A stretch of DNA of 64,000 nucleotides from Paenibacillus xylanexedens (GTDB taxonomy: Bacteria > Bacillota > Bacilli > Paenibacillales > Paenibacillaceae). The translations under genes were made by a program, and so were the position numbers. Below the pieces are notes generated by a model, which was not told the DNA's origin, did no database searches, and was given only the letters and a program-made list of their open reading frames with translations. The first letter of the stretch is position 1, and each line of letters starts with the position of its first letter. Location: contig NZ_CP018620.1 in the NCBI RefSeq assembly GCF_001908275.1, forward strand, positions 1,178,001-1,242,000, given 5' to 3'. Positions 1-8,905 of this stretch are shown one piece after another.

Positions 1-326
1 AGATCGTGCCGGTGTGGGATTTCCGCGCACCTGCGGAGCATCAGGTGGCGTGGGACTCGTCCGCTGCGGCGATTGCCGCGAGCGGGTTGCTAGAGCTGGC
101 GAAGCTGTCGCCGCGCGGGGAAACCTATGCTGCCGCGGGAGAGCGTATCGTCCGCGGCTTGCATGAGCAATATAGCTCCGGCGACTCGGCAGCGGAAGAA
201 GGTCTGATCATGCAGGGAACGGTGCATTACCCGGAAGGGCGAGGGTTGAATGTGCCGATTATATACGGCGATTATTTCTATATGGAAGCGCTGGCGAAGC
301 TGCGTGGACATGCGGGGTTATTTTAA
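1..326 (+). CDS. Glycoside hydrolase family 88 protein, C-terminal fragment
   Basis: Only the last ~108 codons are present; the reading frame is open from base 3, so the gene starts left of the window. The fragment carries the C-terminal (alpha/alpha)6-barrel signature of unsaturated glucuronyl/chondroitin disaccharide hydrolases: WDF.AP near the start, DSSAAAIAASGLLELAKL, and the closing VPIIYGDYFYMEAL. GH88 enzymes remove the 4,5-unsaturated uronic acid left by polysaccharide lyases, usually in the cytoplasm after oligosaccharide uptake. A GH28 pectinase gene lies far away at 55.2 kb, so uronic-acid polysaccharide use fits this organism, but the two loci are not linked. Substrate cannot be fixed from this piece. 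Confidence 0.85.
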   Translation, partial: IVPVWDFRAPAEHQVAWDSSAAAIAASGLLELAKLSPRGETYAAAGERIVRGLHEQYSSGDSAAEEGLIMQGTVHYPEGRGLNVPIIYGDYFYMEALAKLRGHAGLF

Positions 327-443
327 AAGAAGAATTGAGAACTACGGGCTGGAAGAACTGAAGGGGAGAACGGATTAGTAAGATCGTGGTGTTATGAGCC
401 TTCGAGTTGTTAGCAAACCATCATCACCTGTTCGCATAAGGCT

Positions 444-482
444 GTCTCCAGTATTAGGAACGCTATTCCCTCTACTGGAGAC
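444..482. repeat. Inverted repeat / hairpin after the GH88 gene
   Basis: Perfect 10-bp arms, GTCTCCAGTA and TACTGGAGAC, flank a 19-nt loop that itself has a short GGAA/TTCC stem. No T-run follows, so it is not a classical terminator; it could be an RNA processing or stability element at the 3' end of the GH88 transcript. The rest of the gene-free stretch 327-651 shows nothing else I can support. Confidence 0.5.
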
Positions 483-651
483 GGAGTATACCTAAGCTTG
501 AGCTTTGAATAGACAAATCAAGGTGAGCGGACAGGCGGATGGTGTACATAATCGAAGGAAGACAAAAGAAGTATCTGGCCTATAAATATCTCATTCTTAC
601 GGATCCAGTTGGGGTGCAGACTTAGTTATGCTCTACTGAAAAAATCGCTTT

Positions 652-1257
652 TCACTTCGAAGGTGTACGTCTCAGGATGACAAAGTCGGCAGAAGATTGA
701 TCTGGATAGCGCTGCGGAATAATCTCATGAACTTTGAAATCAGGGTAGTCGAAGAGATATTCGAACAGATTACGGTCCTGGATTGTATCAATCCCCGGGT
801 TGCCGTTTTCTTTCAAACGGGTGTAAAGCACCACCCATGCTGTTGAGGAGTGCAGAATATCATAGAGGGTATTACGAAAATCTGTTTCATCCGTGATGTG
901 ATATAACACATCCAGACAGACCGTCAGATCGGCTTGCAGGAAACCTCGGTTAATCCATAGTCCTGGTGTATACAGCATGAAACTCTTGGACGAATCCTTG
1001 GCAAATTGGGAAGCACAACGCTTTACTGAAGAAGCCGCTACATCCACGCCCAGGTAGTCCTCATAATTCATGTATTGCAACTGGTTGCCATCCCCACATC
1101 CAAACTCAATGACACGATGAATCCCTTCACGTTGAATCAGTCCGTTCACGACCTCGGCCTTGAATTCAGCCAAAACCCCGTATGAACCCCTCCCGGAAGT
1201 TTCACCCGAACGATATGTTTCCTCCCAATACCCGATGTAATCAAAAGGCTGATGCAT
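652..1257 (-). CDS. Class I SAM-dependent methyltransferase
   Basis: A 201-residue cytoplasmic protein with the SAM-binding motif I, VIEFGCGDG (residues 49-57), followed by the acidic motif II YLGVDVA and a motif IV-like region LTVCLDVLYH (about 105-115). This is the compact Rossmann fold of small-molecule or sugar/natural-product methyltransferases. The ATG at 1257 has a good ribosome site (TTGGAGGAAACATA). It stands alone, transcribed divergently from the Big2-repeat protein, so context does not name a substrate. The fold is certain; the acceptor is unknown. Confidence 0.85.
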   Translation of the reverse strand: MHQPFDYIGYWEETYRSGETSGRGSYGVLAEFKAEVVNGLIQREGIHRVIEFGCGDGNQLQYMNYEDYLGVDVAASSVKRCASQFAKDSSKSFMLYTPGLWINRGFLQADLTVCLDVLYHITDETDFRNTLYDILHSSTAWVVLYTRLKENGNPGIDTIQDRNLFEYLFDYPDFKVHEIIPQRYPDQSSADFVILRRTPSK

Positions 1258-1465
1258 TATGTTTCCTCCAATCCTGTTAAAAGAAGTTCAAGACTGCCAA
1301 TATACATAGGTATGCGCAATATTCGCAGGTATGATCGGTTGAAACAGGAATAGAAGATAAATTAATTTCCATAGAATTCCCTGAAAATTTCCTGAAAGTC
1401 TAAACATCTGGAAAGAACTTGCCGACATAAAACATAAGGAAAAAAATGATGATAATCGGGGGGAA

Positions 1466-3841
1466 ATGATGTTAAAGCCAAGATTGACCAAGTACATGGT
1501 GATGATGCTGGTGTTGATGCTGAGTATTTCCAACGTAGGCTTGGCCGCTGCGGCAGATAAAGAACTGTCCAAAATTGTGGTTTCCAAGAATGAGATGTCG
1601 CTCGAAGTTGGTGATTCTGGGTCTGTTACGGTGACAGGGGTATATTCAGACAATACCTCGGCTAATGTAACGATTAGTACAACCTGGAGTAGCGAAGATA
1701 CTTCGATAGCAACTGTATATAATGGTGCAATCACGGCCAAAAAAGAAGGTAAAGCGACGATTACGGCAGCTTACCAGGGTCAGAGTCAGACTGTTCAAGT
1801 GAAAGTAACGAAGAAGGTCAAAGCCCTTTCGAAAAACGTGCAAAGTCTGGATTTGCGCACGGGAGATACAAAAGAAATTATTTTGACAGCAACGTATAGT
1901 GACAATGAAACAAATAATGCAGCAGCAAATACTGCAGAATGGTCTACCAGTGATGAGAAGGTTGCTACCGTTGTGAATGGTAAAGTAACTGGACAAAGCG
2001 CGGGTACGGCCGTTATCACAGCCAAAGTTGGCAGCCAAAGCGTGACGGTGGATGTTAACGTTGAAGTGGTTAAACGTGTAGATGTAGATAAACAGCAAGT
2101 TAACCTGTTGTTGAACAAAAGTGAAAGTGTGAAAGTGACGGCTACGTATCCAGATGGCACAACCAAAGATGTAACGGATCTGGCGGAGTGGACATCCAGC
2201 AACGAGAAGGTCGCAGACGTTCTTAAAGGCGAAATTACAGGATACTCGGCAGGTTCTGCCAAGATCACAGCCAAATACGGTACGAAATCAGTATCCGTTG
2301 ACGTGGATGTGGATCTGACGAGCAAACTGAGTGTGGTGAAACAAAGTATTTTCTTCCGTTTGAGTGATACAACCAAAACGGCTAATGTCGTTGTAACGGC
2401 TTCTTATCCAAACAGCAGCGATGTGAATGTAACGGATCAGGCAACATGGACATCTAGCAACGAGAAGGTTGCAACGGTGTTTAAGGGACAGATCACAGCC
2501 ATTAGCGCAGGTTCAACAACGATCAAAGCAACCTATAGTGGAAAAACTGTAGAAATTGCTGTAGATGTAGATACGGCAAGATATCTGGATATCAAAGATG
2601 TAAATGACAAACTCGCCATGAGTGTTACTGGTGATAACAAGTCTAAAACATTGGTAGCCAATGCCGAATATATTGATGCCAGTACAGAAAATGTAACTTC
2701 CAAAGCAACATGGACTTCAAGCAATGCAGATGTTGTATATGTATCGAACGGCGATCTGATTGCATACAAATCCGGTACGGCTACGATCACTGTAGCTTAT
2801 GGCGGTAAAACGGTTAAATTCACAGTGAATGTAGACGTAGCAGACAAGTATGAAATGGATAAGAAAAAAGCATCAGTAGCTGTTGGTGGAACGACTTCTG
2901 CCAAAGTACTGGCGTTGTATGGTGAAACATCCAAAGATGTATCCGAAGATGCAACCTGGAGCAGCAGCAGCGACAAAATCGCTGAGGTAGATAGCAAAGG
3001 GGTTATCACAGGTGTTGCTACAGGTAAAGTAACCATTACCGCGAAGATTGAAGGCAAAACACTGACTCTGCCTGTTGAAGTAGGTATGGCTAGTGGACTG
3101 GAAGCAGATGTGAACTTCGTTGTTCTGTCTGCCAAAGAAACTCAGACGATCCTTCTAACAGGTACGGATGAGGACGGCAACACATTGGATGTTACATCCG
3201 AAGCAACCTGGAAATCCAGCAATGCACGTGTAGCGGATGTGAAAAAAGGCGTGATCACAGGTAACAGCAGTGGTAAAGCCAACATCACAGCAGAATACGG
3301 CTCCAAAAAAGTGACGATCCAAGTTGAAGTGGATGTCATCACACGTATTGAAGCTTCCGAGCCGGTTCTTTCCCTGAAATCAGGCGATACAGCTGATCTG
3401 ACGGTAACTGCCTTCTTGAGCGACGGTAGCGAGCGTGATGTTTCTGACAAGGCTGAATGGAAAACGAACAGCTACAAAGTAGCTCAAGTGACCAAAGGTA
3501 AAGTCAAAGCTACAGGTTCAGGTAAAGCCAAAATTACTGCAAAATACGGTAGCAAGTCTGTAACGATTGCTGTAGATGTGGATACACTGAAATATTTGCA
3601 GACGGATAAAGTAACGTTGACCATGAAACCAGGTGAAAAGGTAACCGTGGCTGCAACTGCAACGTATGCCGATGGCAGTGAAGCTAATGTATCCAAACCG
3701 GCTCTCTGGAAATCTTCCCGTATTGCAACAGCATCGGTGAAAGATGGAATCATTCAGGCGAACGGCAAAGGTAAAGCAACGATTACGGTGACATTTGCAG
3801 GTGTGAAAACCAAAGTAACGGTAGTGGTTGAAGCGAAGTAA
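1466..3841 (+). CDS. Secreted protein of nine tandem Big2 (Ig-like) domains
   Basis: A 791-residue exported protein: Lys/Arg-containing start, hydrophobic core MVMMLVLMLSI and a cleavage-like region near residues 27-31 (GLAAAAD), then nine ~83-residue bacterial Ig-like repeats to the end. Each repeat has the Big2 pattern: a strand near G-D/S-x-x..V, a central W-S/T/K-S-S-N/D-E/A, VA-V, then GxATITA and a V-VDV closing strand. No LPXTG, SLH domain or membrane anchor is visible, so it is probably released or held by its repeats on the wall. Big2 domains serve adhesion or spacing roles, but no catalytic domain is attached here. The start ATGATG follows a GGGGGG ribosome site. It ends 35 bp before a strong terminator. 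Confidence 0.88.
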   Translation: MMLKPRLTKYMVMMLVLMLSISNVGLAAAADKELSKIVVSKNEMSLEVGDSGSVTVTGVYSDNTSANVTISTTWSSEDTSIATVYNGAITAKKEGKATITAAYQGQSQTVQVKVTKKVKALSKNVQSLDLRTGDTKEIILTATYSDNETNNAAANTAEWSTSDEKVATVVNGKVTGQSAGTAVITAKVGSQSVTVDVNVEVVKRVDVDKQQVNLLLNKSESVKVTATYPDGTTKDVTDLAEWTSSNEKVADVLKGEITGYSAGSAKITAKYGTKSVSVDVDVDLTSKLSVVKQSIFFRLSDTTKTANVVVTASYPNSSDVNVTDQATWTSSNEKVATVFKGQITAISAGSTTIKATYSGKTVEIAVDVDTARYLDIKDVNDKLAMSVTGDNKSKTLVANAEYIDASTENVTSKATWTSSNADVVYVSNGDLIAYKSGTATITVAYGGKTVKFTVNVDVADKYEMDKKKASVAVGGTTSAKVLALYGETSKDVSEDATWSSSSDKIAEVDSKGVITGVATGKVTITAKIEGKTLTLPVEVGMASGLEADVNFVVLSAKETQTILLTGTDEDGNTLDVTSEATWKSSNARVADVKKGVITGNSSGKANITAEYGSKKVTIQVEVDVITRIEASEPVLSLKSGDTADLTVTAFLSDGSERDVSDKAEWKTNSYKVAQVTKGKVKATGSGKAKITAKYGSKSVTIAVDVDTLKYLQTDKVTLTMKPGEKVTVAATATYADGSEANVSKPALWKSSRIATASVKDGIIQANGKGKATITVTFAGVKTKVTVVVEAK

Positions 3842-3876
3842 TTGCTTTTCCAAATGTGAGCGTGAAACGCGCAAAT

Positions 3877-3917
3877 AAAAACGGTGATGCCAGCTAATAG
3901 CTGGTATCACCGTTTTT
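3877..3917 (+). terminator. Rho-independent terminator after the Big2-repeat gene
   Basis: AAAAACGGTGAT pairs perfectly with ATCACCGTTTTT, with a further CCAGCT/AGCTGG inner stem. It ends in five T and can also terminate the convergent chromate operon because the outer arm begins with A5. Confidence 0.9.
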
Positions 3918-3999
3918 GGTCTATAAACTAGAACGTGTCTTCAAGCGCTAACGAATCTGAAACGTCTTATTCAGGGATCGTTCCCTGTATGTTCTATAA

Positions 4000-4545
4000 C
4001 TACATCGTGTGAGACAGTACCAGCGCACCATAGGCAAAAGCGATCACGATCAGAATGGCCGGATGCAGCTTGGTCTTGGTCATGACCCAGAGCGAGATGC
4101 CTGCAATGATCAATGTCTGCCAGATGCCGATGGAATCAGTGGATAGCTGCCCGAATTCCCATGTGAGCAGAATCATGAGTACAGCGATAACCGGCTGCAC
4201 GAGTAGGGTCATACCTTTGACTTTTGGTGACGTGCGATGTTTGTTCAACAGACGAAGTAATAAAATTAATGCGGTTGCGGAAGGTACGATCGTGGCAAAA
4301 CTTGCGATAAATGCCCCAAACCAGTCTGCCACGTGATACCCGACAAATGCAGCGATTTTGGTTGCAATTGGGCCGGGAAGAGCATTACCAATCGCCAGTA
4401 CATCCCCGAATTGCTCCGTGGTCATCCATTGATAATGGTTCACAATCTCTTCCTGCATGAGCGGAATGGATGCCGGGCCGCCCCCATATCCCAAGATGTT
4501 TGCTACGAAAAATCCCCAAAATAATTCCCACCATGTCTGGAGCAT
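4000..4545 (-). CDS. ywrA: Chromate transporter, short-chain CHR subunit (second half)
   Basis: A 181-residue, mostly hydrophobic protein with one CHR domain. It shows the family motifs GYGGGPASIP (residues 19-28) and NALPGPIATKIA (about 54-65), then several membrane segments. Short-chain CHR proteins work as a pair of homologous halves that together extrude chromate. It starts 2 bp after the other half-gene, and the whole operon (Lrp-type regulator, first half, second half) matches Bacillus subtilis ywrC-ywrB-ywrA (chr3N/chr3C). Which half corresponds to YwrA is assigned by order only. Sulfate or another oxyanion could also be a ligand. Confidence 0.9.
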   Translation of the reverse strand: MLQTWWELFWGFFVANILGYGGGPASIPLMQEEIVNHYQWMTTEQFGDVLAIGNALPGPIATKIAAFVGYHVADWFGAFIASFATIVPSATALILLLRLLNKHRTSPKVKGMTLLVQPVIAVLMILLTWEFGQLSTDSIGIWQTLIIAGISLWVMTKTKLHPAILIVIAFAYGALVLSHTM

Positions 4546-4547
4546 CC

Positions 4548-5135
4548 TTAGGACACCCCCTTATCGGACTTGCCTTTGGATTTGAAGCGCTGGACTAGCT
4601 CCAGATGGAAGACACCATATCCAAGGAAAACCGCGATCACAATCCCCGGATGGATATCCAGCAGCTGCAATAGTACAAAGGCAATTACGCCGAATAGGGC
4701 GGCAAAAACTTTACCGAGTCCCTTCCAGGCTTTCATGGCAAATTCATAAGCCATCATGCCCAGCATGACAAAAATGACCGGCCTTACGGCGGCTACCATG
4801 CCTGCGACCACTTTCGACTCGCGTAGCGCGTACATGGAACCGAGCAGAGCAATAATGGCGATACTTGTCGGCAGAATATGAGCGAGTACGGACACTATCG
4901 CGCCGAGCACGCCTTTGGTTTTATAACCAAGATATGCGGCCATCTTGGTCGCGATGGGACCCGGCAAGGCGTTGGCGATAGCCAAAATCTCGCCGAACTC
5001 CTCATCACTGACCCATTTGTAACGCGTGACGGCTTCGTAACGGATTAACGGGATCACCGAAGGGCCACCGCCATATCCGAGAATTCCGGTCCGTACCATT
5101 CCGATCACGAGACCGTTGTAATCTTTCCAACCCAT
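4548..5135 (-). CDS. ywrB: Chromate transporter, short-chain CHR subunit (first half)
   Basis: A 195-residue CHR-family membrane protein, paralogous to its downstream neighbour. It carries LGYGGGPSVIPLIRYEAV near residues 19-36 and NALPGPIATKMAAYLGY, and about six hydrophobic helices. The two halves are known to be required together for chromate resistance in B. subtilis. The ATG at 5135 has an AGGAGGAAATCAGC ribosome site and lies 12 bp after the stop of the Lrp-type regulator, so the three genes are one transcription unit. Confidence 0.9.
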   Translation of the reverse strand: MGWKDYNGLVIGMVRTGILGYGGGPSVIPLIRYEAVTRYKWVSDEEFGEILAIANALPGPIATKMAAYLGYKTKGVLGAIVSVLAHILPTSIAIIALLGSMYALRESKVVAGMVAAVRPVIFVMLGMMAYEFAMKAWKGLGKVFAALFGVIAFVLLQLLDIHPGIVIAVFLGYGVFHLELVQRFKSKGKSDKGVS

Positions 5136-5147
5136 GCTGATTTCCTC

Positions 5148-5642
5148 CTAGAGTCTCATGCCCATCCGGCTTTTATAACGTTTCAACAATAGCTGTGATT
5201 CCACTTTGACGATACCCGGCATCTTATAGAGCTTCTCCAGCAAGAACTGCTCCATCTCTTCCATATCCGCAAAAATACCGTGCATGTGCAGGGTACTCGG
5301 GCCTGTCATATGATAAAGGCTGGTGACGGCTGGCTCTTCATCCAGTTTCTCAGCGACTTCATCCAGGAAAGGCGGTTCGACATCGACATTGAAAAAAGCC
5401 GAGACTTGAAGCCCAACCTTGCCAGGGTTGATCACCACGGTGAAACGTTCGATGATTCCTTTTTCGGATAACGCATTAATGCGCGCCTGAACAGCTACAC
5501 GCGACAACCCAATCTGTGTACCCAGGTCCGTGTAGGATATCCGGCTGTTCTTGTGAAGCGCGGCGATGATTTTGCGATCCATCTCGTCCAGATTGTACAT
5601 TTGAGGAATTTCCCCACCCTTGGAGGAGCGTTTCTCTGACAT
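5148..5642 (-). CDS. ywrC: Lrp/AsnC-family regulator of the chromate operon
   Basis: A 164-residue regulator. The N-terminal winged HTH reads [18 protein letters not shown] then [21 protein letters not shown] (about residues 17-60); a C-terminal RAM ligand-sensing/oligomerisation domain follows ([13 protein letters not shown]). I chose the ATG at 5642 because AAAGGG sits 9 bp upstream of it and directly abuts the in-frame ATG at 5651. First gene of the chromate operon, as is YwrC (ChrS), a chromate-responsive repressor, in B. subtilis. A perfect palindrome at 5695-5711 is a likely autoregulatory operator. Confidence 0.88.
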   Translation of the reverse strand: MSEKRSSKGGEIPQMYNLDEMDRKIIAALHKNSRISYTDLGTQIGLSRVAVQARINALSEKGIIERFTVVINPGKVGLQVSAFFNVDVEPPFLDEVAEKLDEEPAVTSLYHMTGPSTLHMHGIFADMEEMEQFLLEKLYKMPGIVKVESQLLLKRYKSRMGMRL

Positions 5643-5694
5643 GTTGACCATCCCTTTCTCTCGCTATATGAAATGAACAATGAAATTTTACTAA

Positions 5695-5711
5695 ACATAC
5701 AATGTGTATGT
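5695..5711. promoter_or_regulatory. Palindromic operator candidate for the Lrp-type regulator
   Basis: ACATACA-ATG-TGTATGT is a perfect 7-3-7 inverted repeat 53 bp upstream of the regulator start. Lrp/AsnC dimers bind such dyads. The assignment rests on position and symmetry only. Confidence 0.5.
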
Positions 5712-5820
5712 GGCATTCATAGTTTAATGACGAATCGTAACTGGAGTCAATCTATTTATCTTGATTATTGAATTTAACCGATTTTGAGCCTTCATTTTGT
5801 CATTTTGACCAATCGGAAAT

Positions 5821-5857
5821 AAAAAAGACCACTCGCACAGTCCAATAGCGAGCAGCC
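5821..5857 (-). terminator. Terminator of the kinase/response-regulator operon
   Basis: Read on the minus strand, GGCTGCTCGC pairs (with G-U wobbles) with GCGAGTGGTC and is followed by TTTTTT, 53 bp after the kinase stop codon. Confidence 0.75.
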
Positions 5858-5909
5858 GGTTAATAGGTAGCTGAAGTGAAGCGAAGAGCACGATACGAAG
5901 CATGTCCGG

Positions 5910-7025
5910 TTATACTTGGGCTGTCTTGGGCAGTAAAAGGGTAACTGTCGTGCCTTCGCCAGGCTCGGAAGAAACTCTCAACGTTCCTCCTGCACCACGG
6001 GCACGCTCTTCCATACTGAACAATCCAACGCCATTGCCAGCAGTTGCTTCGCTGAATCCGGCACCCTGGTCTTCAATAATAACCATCGTCATGTCCTCAG
6101 CGTCTTCTATAGTAACACGTGCCTCGGCAACATCGGCATACTTCGCGACATTCGTTAAGGCTTCCTGAATAATTCGGTAGATGGCTATCTCCCGGTTCAT
6201 CTCCAGTCGTTTGCGCAAATTACATTCCAGATCAACTTCGATCCCGTAGTGACGGGTGTAATTCTCGATATACGTACGAATCGCCGGAACAACACCCAGG
6301 TCATCCAGAACGGACGGTCTCAGCTCCCATGCCATACCACGTACATCTTCCATAATACCCGTGACCTGCTTACGAAGTGCTTCAACCCCGGGTTGAGGCT
6401 GGTCTGCCAGCAGTCGGTCCATCTGAATCACCAGAGAGAAGAGACTCTGTCCAATCCCGTCATGCAGTTCACGCGAGATCCGGCGTCGTTCCTCTTCCTG
6501 AATGTTCATCACTTGGGACATCATCTTTTGCAATTCGGCTTCGACGGATTTCAGCTTGGTGACCTCGCTGCGTACAGCCAGGTATTGATATGGCTCCCCG
6601 TCGTTATCAAGGAAAGGCACGATAGTGGTGTTGACCCAATAATGACTGCCATCTCTGGCACGATTGAGAATTTCCCCGTTCCATACCTTACCTGAGGATA
6701 TCGTGTCCCACAGGTTTTTCATAAAGCTTTTGCCATGGTATCCGGAATTAATGATTCGATGATCCTTACCGATCAGTTCCTCGCGCTCATACTGCGAGAT
6801 TTCACAGAATTTATCATTCACATACTGGATCTTACCCTTGCGGTCTGTCAGGGCTACAATAGAGGATTCATCCAAGGCAAATTTCAGATTACTCAGTTGA
6901 TGCAGGGAACCCTTCAACCTGCTGCGAAATTCATTATCCGTAATGTGATTATCGATTTCGTTCAGCAGGAGGCGTACGGGCTGGTCTGCGAGTCCACTTA
7001 ATCTGTTCTTGCGTGCACTACTCAA
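5910..7025 (-). CDS. PAS-domain sensor histidine kinase (NarL/DegS-type)
   Basis: A 371-residue soluble kinase without membrane segments. Order: a helical N-terminus, a PAS domain (about residues 48-160, with the PAC signature WGEI-like VWNGEILNRARDG and HYWVNTTIVP), a HisKA_3 dimerisation helix with the phosphorylated His at 188 (RRISRELHDGIGQ), and an HATPase_c domain (EALTNVAKYA, DQGAGF, GVGLFSMEERA). It starts with TTG at 7025, overlapping the response-regulator stop by 8 bp, with AAAAAGGGG upstream, so translation is probably coupled. It resembles NreB in layout but lacks the four-Cys cluster of NreB; the only PAS Cys is in KFCEIS. Signal unknown, presumably cytoplasmic. Confidence 0.85.
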   Translation of the reverse strand: MSSARKNRLSGLADQPVRLLLNEIDNHITDNEFRSRLKGSLHQLSNLKFALDESSIVALTDRKGKIQYVNDKFCEISQYEREELIGKDHRIINSGYHGKSFMKNLWDTISSGKVWNGEILNRARDGSHYWVNTTIVPFLDNDGEPYQYLAVRSEVTKLKSVEAELQKMMSQVMNIQEEERRRISRELHDGIGQSLFSLVIQMDRLLADQPQPGVEALRKQVTGIMEDVRGMAWELRPSVLDDLGVVPAIRTYIENYTRHYGIEVDLECNLRKRLEMNREIAIYRIIQEALTNVAKYADVAEARVTIEDAEDMTMVIIEDQGAGFSEATAGNGVGLFSMEERARGAGGTLRVSSEPGEGTTVTLLLPKTAQV

Positions 7026-7668
7026 AGTTCAGCAACCCCTTTTTCATGGCGAACTTCACCAGTTCCGGTCGTGTACGCAGGCCAAGTTTCTCCATCAGAT
7101 TGCTTTTGTGGGATTCGACCGTTTTGACACTGATGATTAGATGTTCGGCGATTTCCTTGTTGGCATAACCCTTGGCAATCCAGGACAAAATCTCTTTCTC
7201 CCGCTCGGATAACGTGTCATACGGTCCGGCGTTTTCCTGTTTGGCTTTGTCCAGGTATTCACTCATCAGCCGCTTGGTCGCACTGGGGTACAGATAGGCG
7301 CTACCCTCTGCTACGGAACGAATCGCAGCAAGCAATTCTTCATGCGGCGCACTTTTGAGTATATATCCGGATGCTCCCGCGTGGATGGCGCGGAACAGAT
7401 ATTCTTCATCGTCATGCATAGTTAGTATCAAAATGGAGACATCTGGCATCAATTTCTTCAATTCAGCGGTAGCGGTCAGACCGTCTTTGCCTGGCGGCAT
7501 GCTGAAATCCATCAAGACCACATCTGGCTTCAACTCTTGAGCCTTGGCAATGGCTTCATCGCCATCTGCGGCATCTCCAACGATATGTATATCATTCTTT
7601 CCTTCAAGTAAGGCGATCAGCCCGGAACGCACGACAACATGGTCGTCTACAACTAATAGTTGAATCAC
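7018..7668 (-). CDS. LuxR/NarL-family response regulator
   Basis: A 216-residue regulator with a receiver domain (acidic pocket D8-D9, phospho-acceptor D54 in VVLMDFS, conserved T83 and K105) and a C-terminal LuxR-type HTH (LSEREKEILSWIAKG, residues 153-167, then ANKEIAEHLIISVKTVESH). It begins with GTG (GGGGGAAATCAT upstream) and is the first gene of the operon with the PAS kinase, its evident partner. Target promoters cannot be read here; NarL/NreC-type proteins often control respiration genes. Confidence 0.88.
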   Translation of the reverse strand: MIQLLVVDDHVVVRSGLIALLEGKNDIHIVGDAADGDEAIAKAQELKPDVVLMDFSMPPGKDGLTATAELKKLMPDVSILILTMHDDEEYLFRAIHAGASGYILKSAPHEELLAAIRSVAEGSAYLYPSATKRLMSEYLDKAKQENAGPYDTLSEREKEILSWIAKGYANKEIAEHLIISVKTVESHKSNLMEKLGLRTRPELVKFAMKKGLLNFE

Positions 7669-7711
7669 ATGATTTCCCCCTGTCCGCTTCCTTAGTTCTA
7701 TCTATATCATA

Positions 7712-7756
7712 ACAAAAAAAGAAGCCATTCAGAGCTTTAATCTCCGAATAGCTTCT
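7712..7756 (-). terminator. Terminator after the siderophore-binding protein gene
   Basis: On the minus strand GAAGCTATTCGGAG pairs with CTCTGAATGGCTTC and is followed by TTTTTTT. Confidence 0.88.
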
Positions 7757-7789
7757 CTTACTCAACGTGTGGGATAGAAACATTGAACC

Positions 7790-8788
7790 TTAATGTTCTG
7801 TTTGGCCGAAACGTTCCTGAATCATATTGGCAATTTCCTGGACCTGTGCCTCCACGGCAAGAGGATCATATGGCCAGAACCGTTCCCCATCCAGCTTGAA
7901 CACTCGATTGTTCTTCACGGCGTCCAACGATGACCAGACGGGTGATGTTTCATCCAGCGAACCACCATTGGATAAATCCAGGAAAAGATAATCACCTGCA
8001 TAATCTGCCAGTTTCTCCTCGGATACAGTTACAGTATCTTTATCCTGATCAATCAGTTCCTTTTGCACAATGTCTGGTGCTTTCAGTCCGAGCTGTTGGT
8101 AGATGGCTTGTCCACCGCGGTTGACACCATCTCCGTTGATGTACCAATCCTTACCAAAGAGACTGAAGTTGGAGAAGGTCGTACCTTCCTTGACCAGCCC
8201 TTGAATGGAGTCCTTGGCTGACTTCACTTTTACTTCGAATTGGGACAACCAGTCTTCGGCTTCCTTTTGTTTGTTTAGGATATTTCCAAAAGCAGTGATT
8301 TCCTCATGTACATTGTCGTATGTACCATAAGGGATGATGAGGGTTGGTGCGATTTTGCGATATTGCTCATTCAGCTTCTCATCTCCACCTACAGTGACGA
8401 TCAGGTCGGGCTCAAGTGAAAGAATTTTTTCCACTGAACCGCCGTCGATACGACCAATGTCTGCTACGCCTTCAACCAGATCAAGCACATAAGGGCTTTC
8501 CAGCTCATAATCCGGTGCGCCTACTGGTTTGATACCAAGTGCGAGAAAATCAGCGAGGTAGCCCTGTGTCACAATCCGCTGTGGGTTCACGGGTATTTCA
8601 ACGTCTCCATTAACGGTGGATATGACCTGCGTTTTTGCGGCGCTGTCTGCCGGTTGTTCTTCTGTAGCAACAGGTGAGGAAGGTTTATTTTTTGTGGTTT
8701 CTTCCACTTGGCTTGAGCAGCCAATAATTCCAATCACCAGTACCAGGAACATAAGCCCAGTCCACCATTTTGATTTAACCCCTGTCAT
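7790..8788 (-). CDS. Iron(III)-siderophore ABC transporter substrate-binding lipoprotein
   Basis: A 332-residue lipoprotein: N-terminal signal ending in a lipobox (LVIGIIGC), a short Ser/Pro/Glu linker, then a PeriplasmicBP_2 / FecB-like domain (NPQRIVTQGYLADFLALGIKPVGA, EKILSLEPDLIVTVGG). It captures a ferric siderophore outside the membrane for a FecCD-type permease, which is not encoded here. I start it at the ATG at 8788, because GGGGAG lies 7 bp upstream; the longer TTG start at 8803 would absorb that ribosome site. A Fur-box-like sequence lies just upstream. It follows the Btr-like regulator gene on the same strand. Confidence 0.88.
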   Translation of the reverse strand: MTGVKSKWWTGLMFLVLVIGIIGCSSQVEETTKNKPSSPVATEEQPADSAAKTQVISTVNGDVEIPVNPQRIVTQGYLADFLALGIKPVGAPDYELESPYVLDLVEGVADIGRIDGGSVEKILSLEPDLIVTVGGDEKLNEQYRKIAPTLIIPYGTYDNVHEEITAFGNILNKQKEAEDWLSQFEVKVKSAKDSIQGLVKEGTTFSNFSLFGKDWYINGDGVNRGGQAIYQQLGLKAPDIVQKELIDQDKDTVTVSEEKLADYAGDYLFLDLSNGGSLDETSPVWSSLDAVKNNRVFKLDGERFWPYDPLAVEAQVQEIANMIQERFGQTEH

Positions 8789-8804
8789 TCTGCTTCTCCC
8801 CAAT

Positions 8805-8819
8805 CAATAATGATTATCT
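8805..8819 (-). promoter_or_regulatory. Fur box upstream of the siderophore-binding protein
   Basis: Read on the minus strand, AGATAATCATTATTG matches 11 of the 14 defined positions of the 7-1-7 Fur consensus TGATAATNATTATCA. It sits just upstream of the ribosome site and would put the gene under iron repression. Confidence 0.7.
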
Positions 8820-8905
8820 TTCTCAATAAAACCTCCTTAATATCGTAGCTTTTGGATACAAGTATCGTCCATCTCAAAATGTGACCTCTTGAGCATGGAC
8901 AATGG

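Noticed and set aside
1646..3910. Several long open frames antisense to the Big2-repeat gene
   Set aside because: They mirror its repeats, lack ribosome sites and give low-complexity products; they are shadows of the coding strand.
5863..5875. A 13-bp match (ATAGGTAGCTGAA) to the antitoxin RNA at 41960-41972
   Set aside because: No toxin frame lies near 5.8 kb and the hairpin order differs; the local hairpin is explained as the kinase operon terminator. Possibly a remnant, but not supportable.
5910..7668. NreB/NreC oxygen-sensing pair
   Set aside because: Domain order fits, but the kinase lacks the four Cys that hold the NreB iron-sulfur cluster, so I leave it as a generic PAS kinase and NarL-type regulator.
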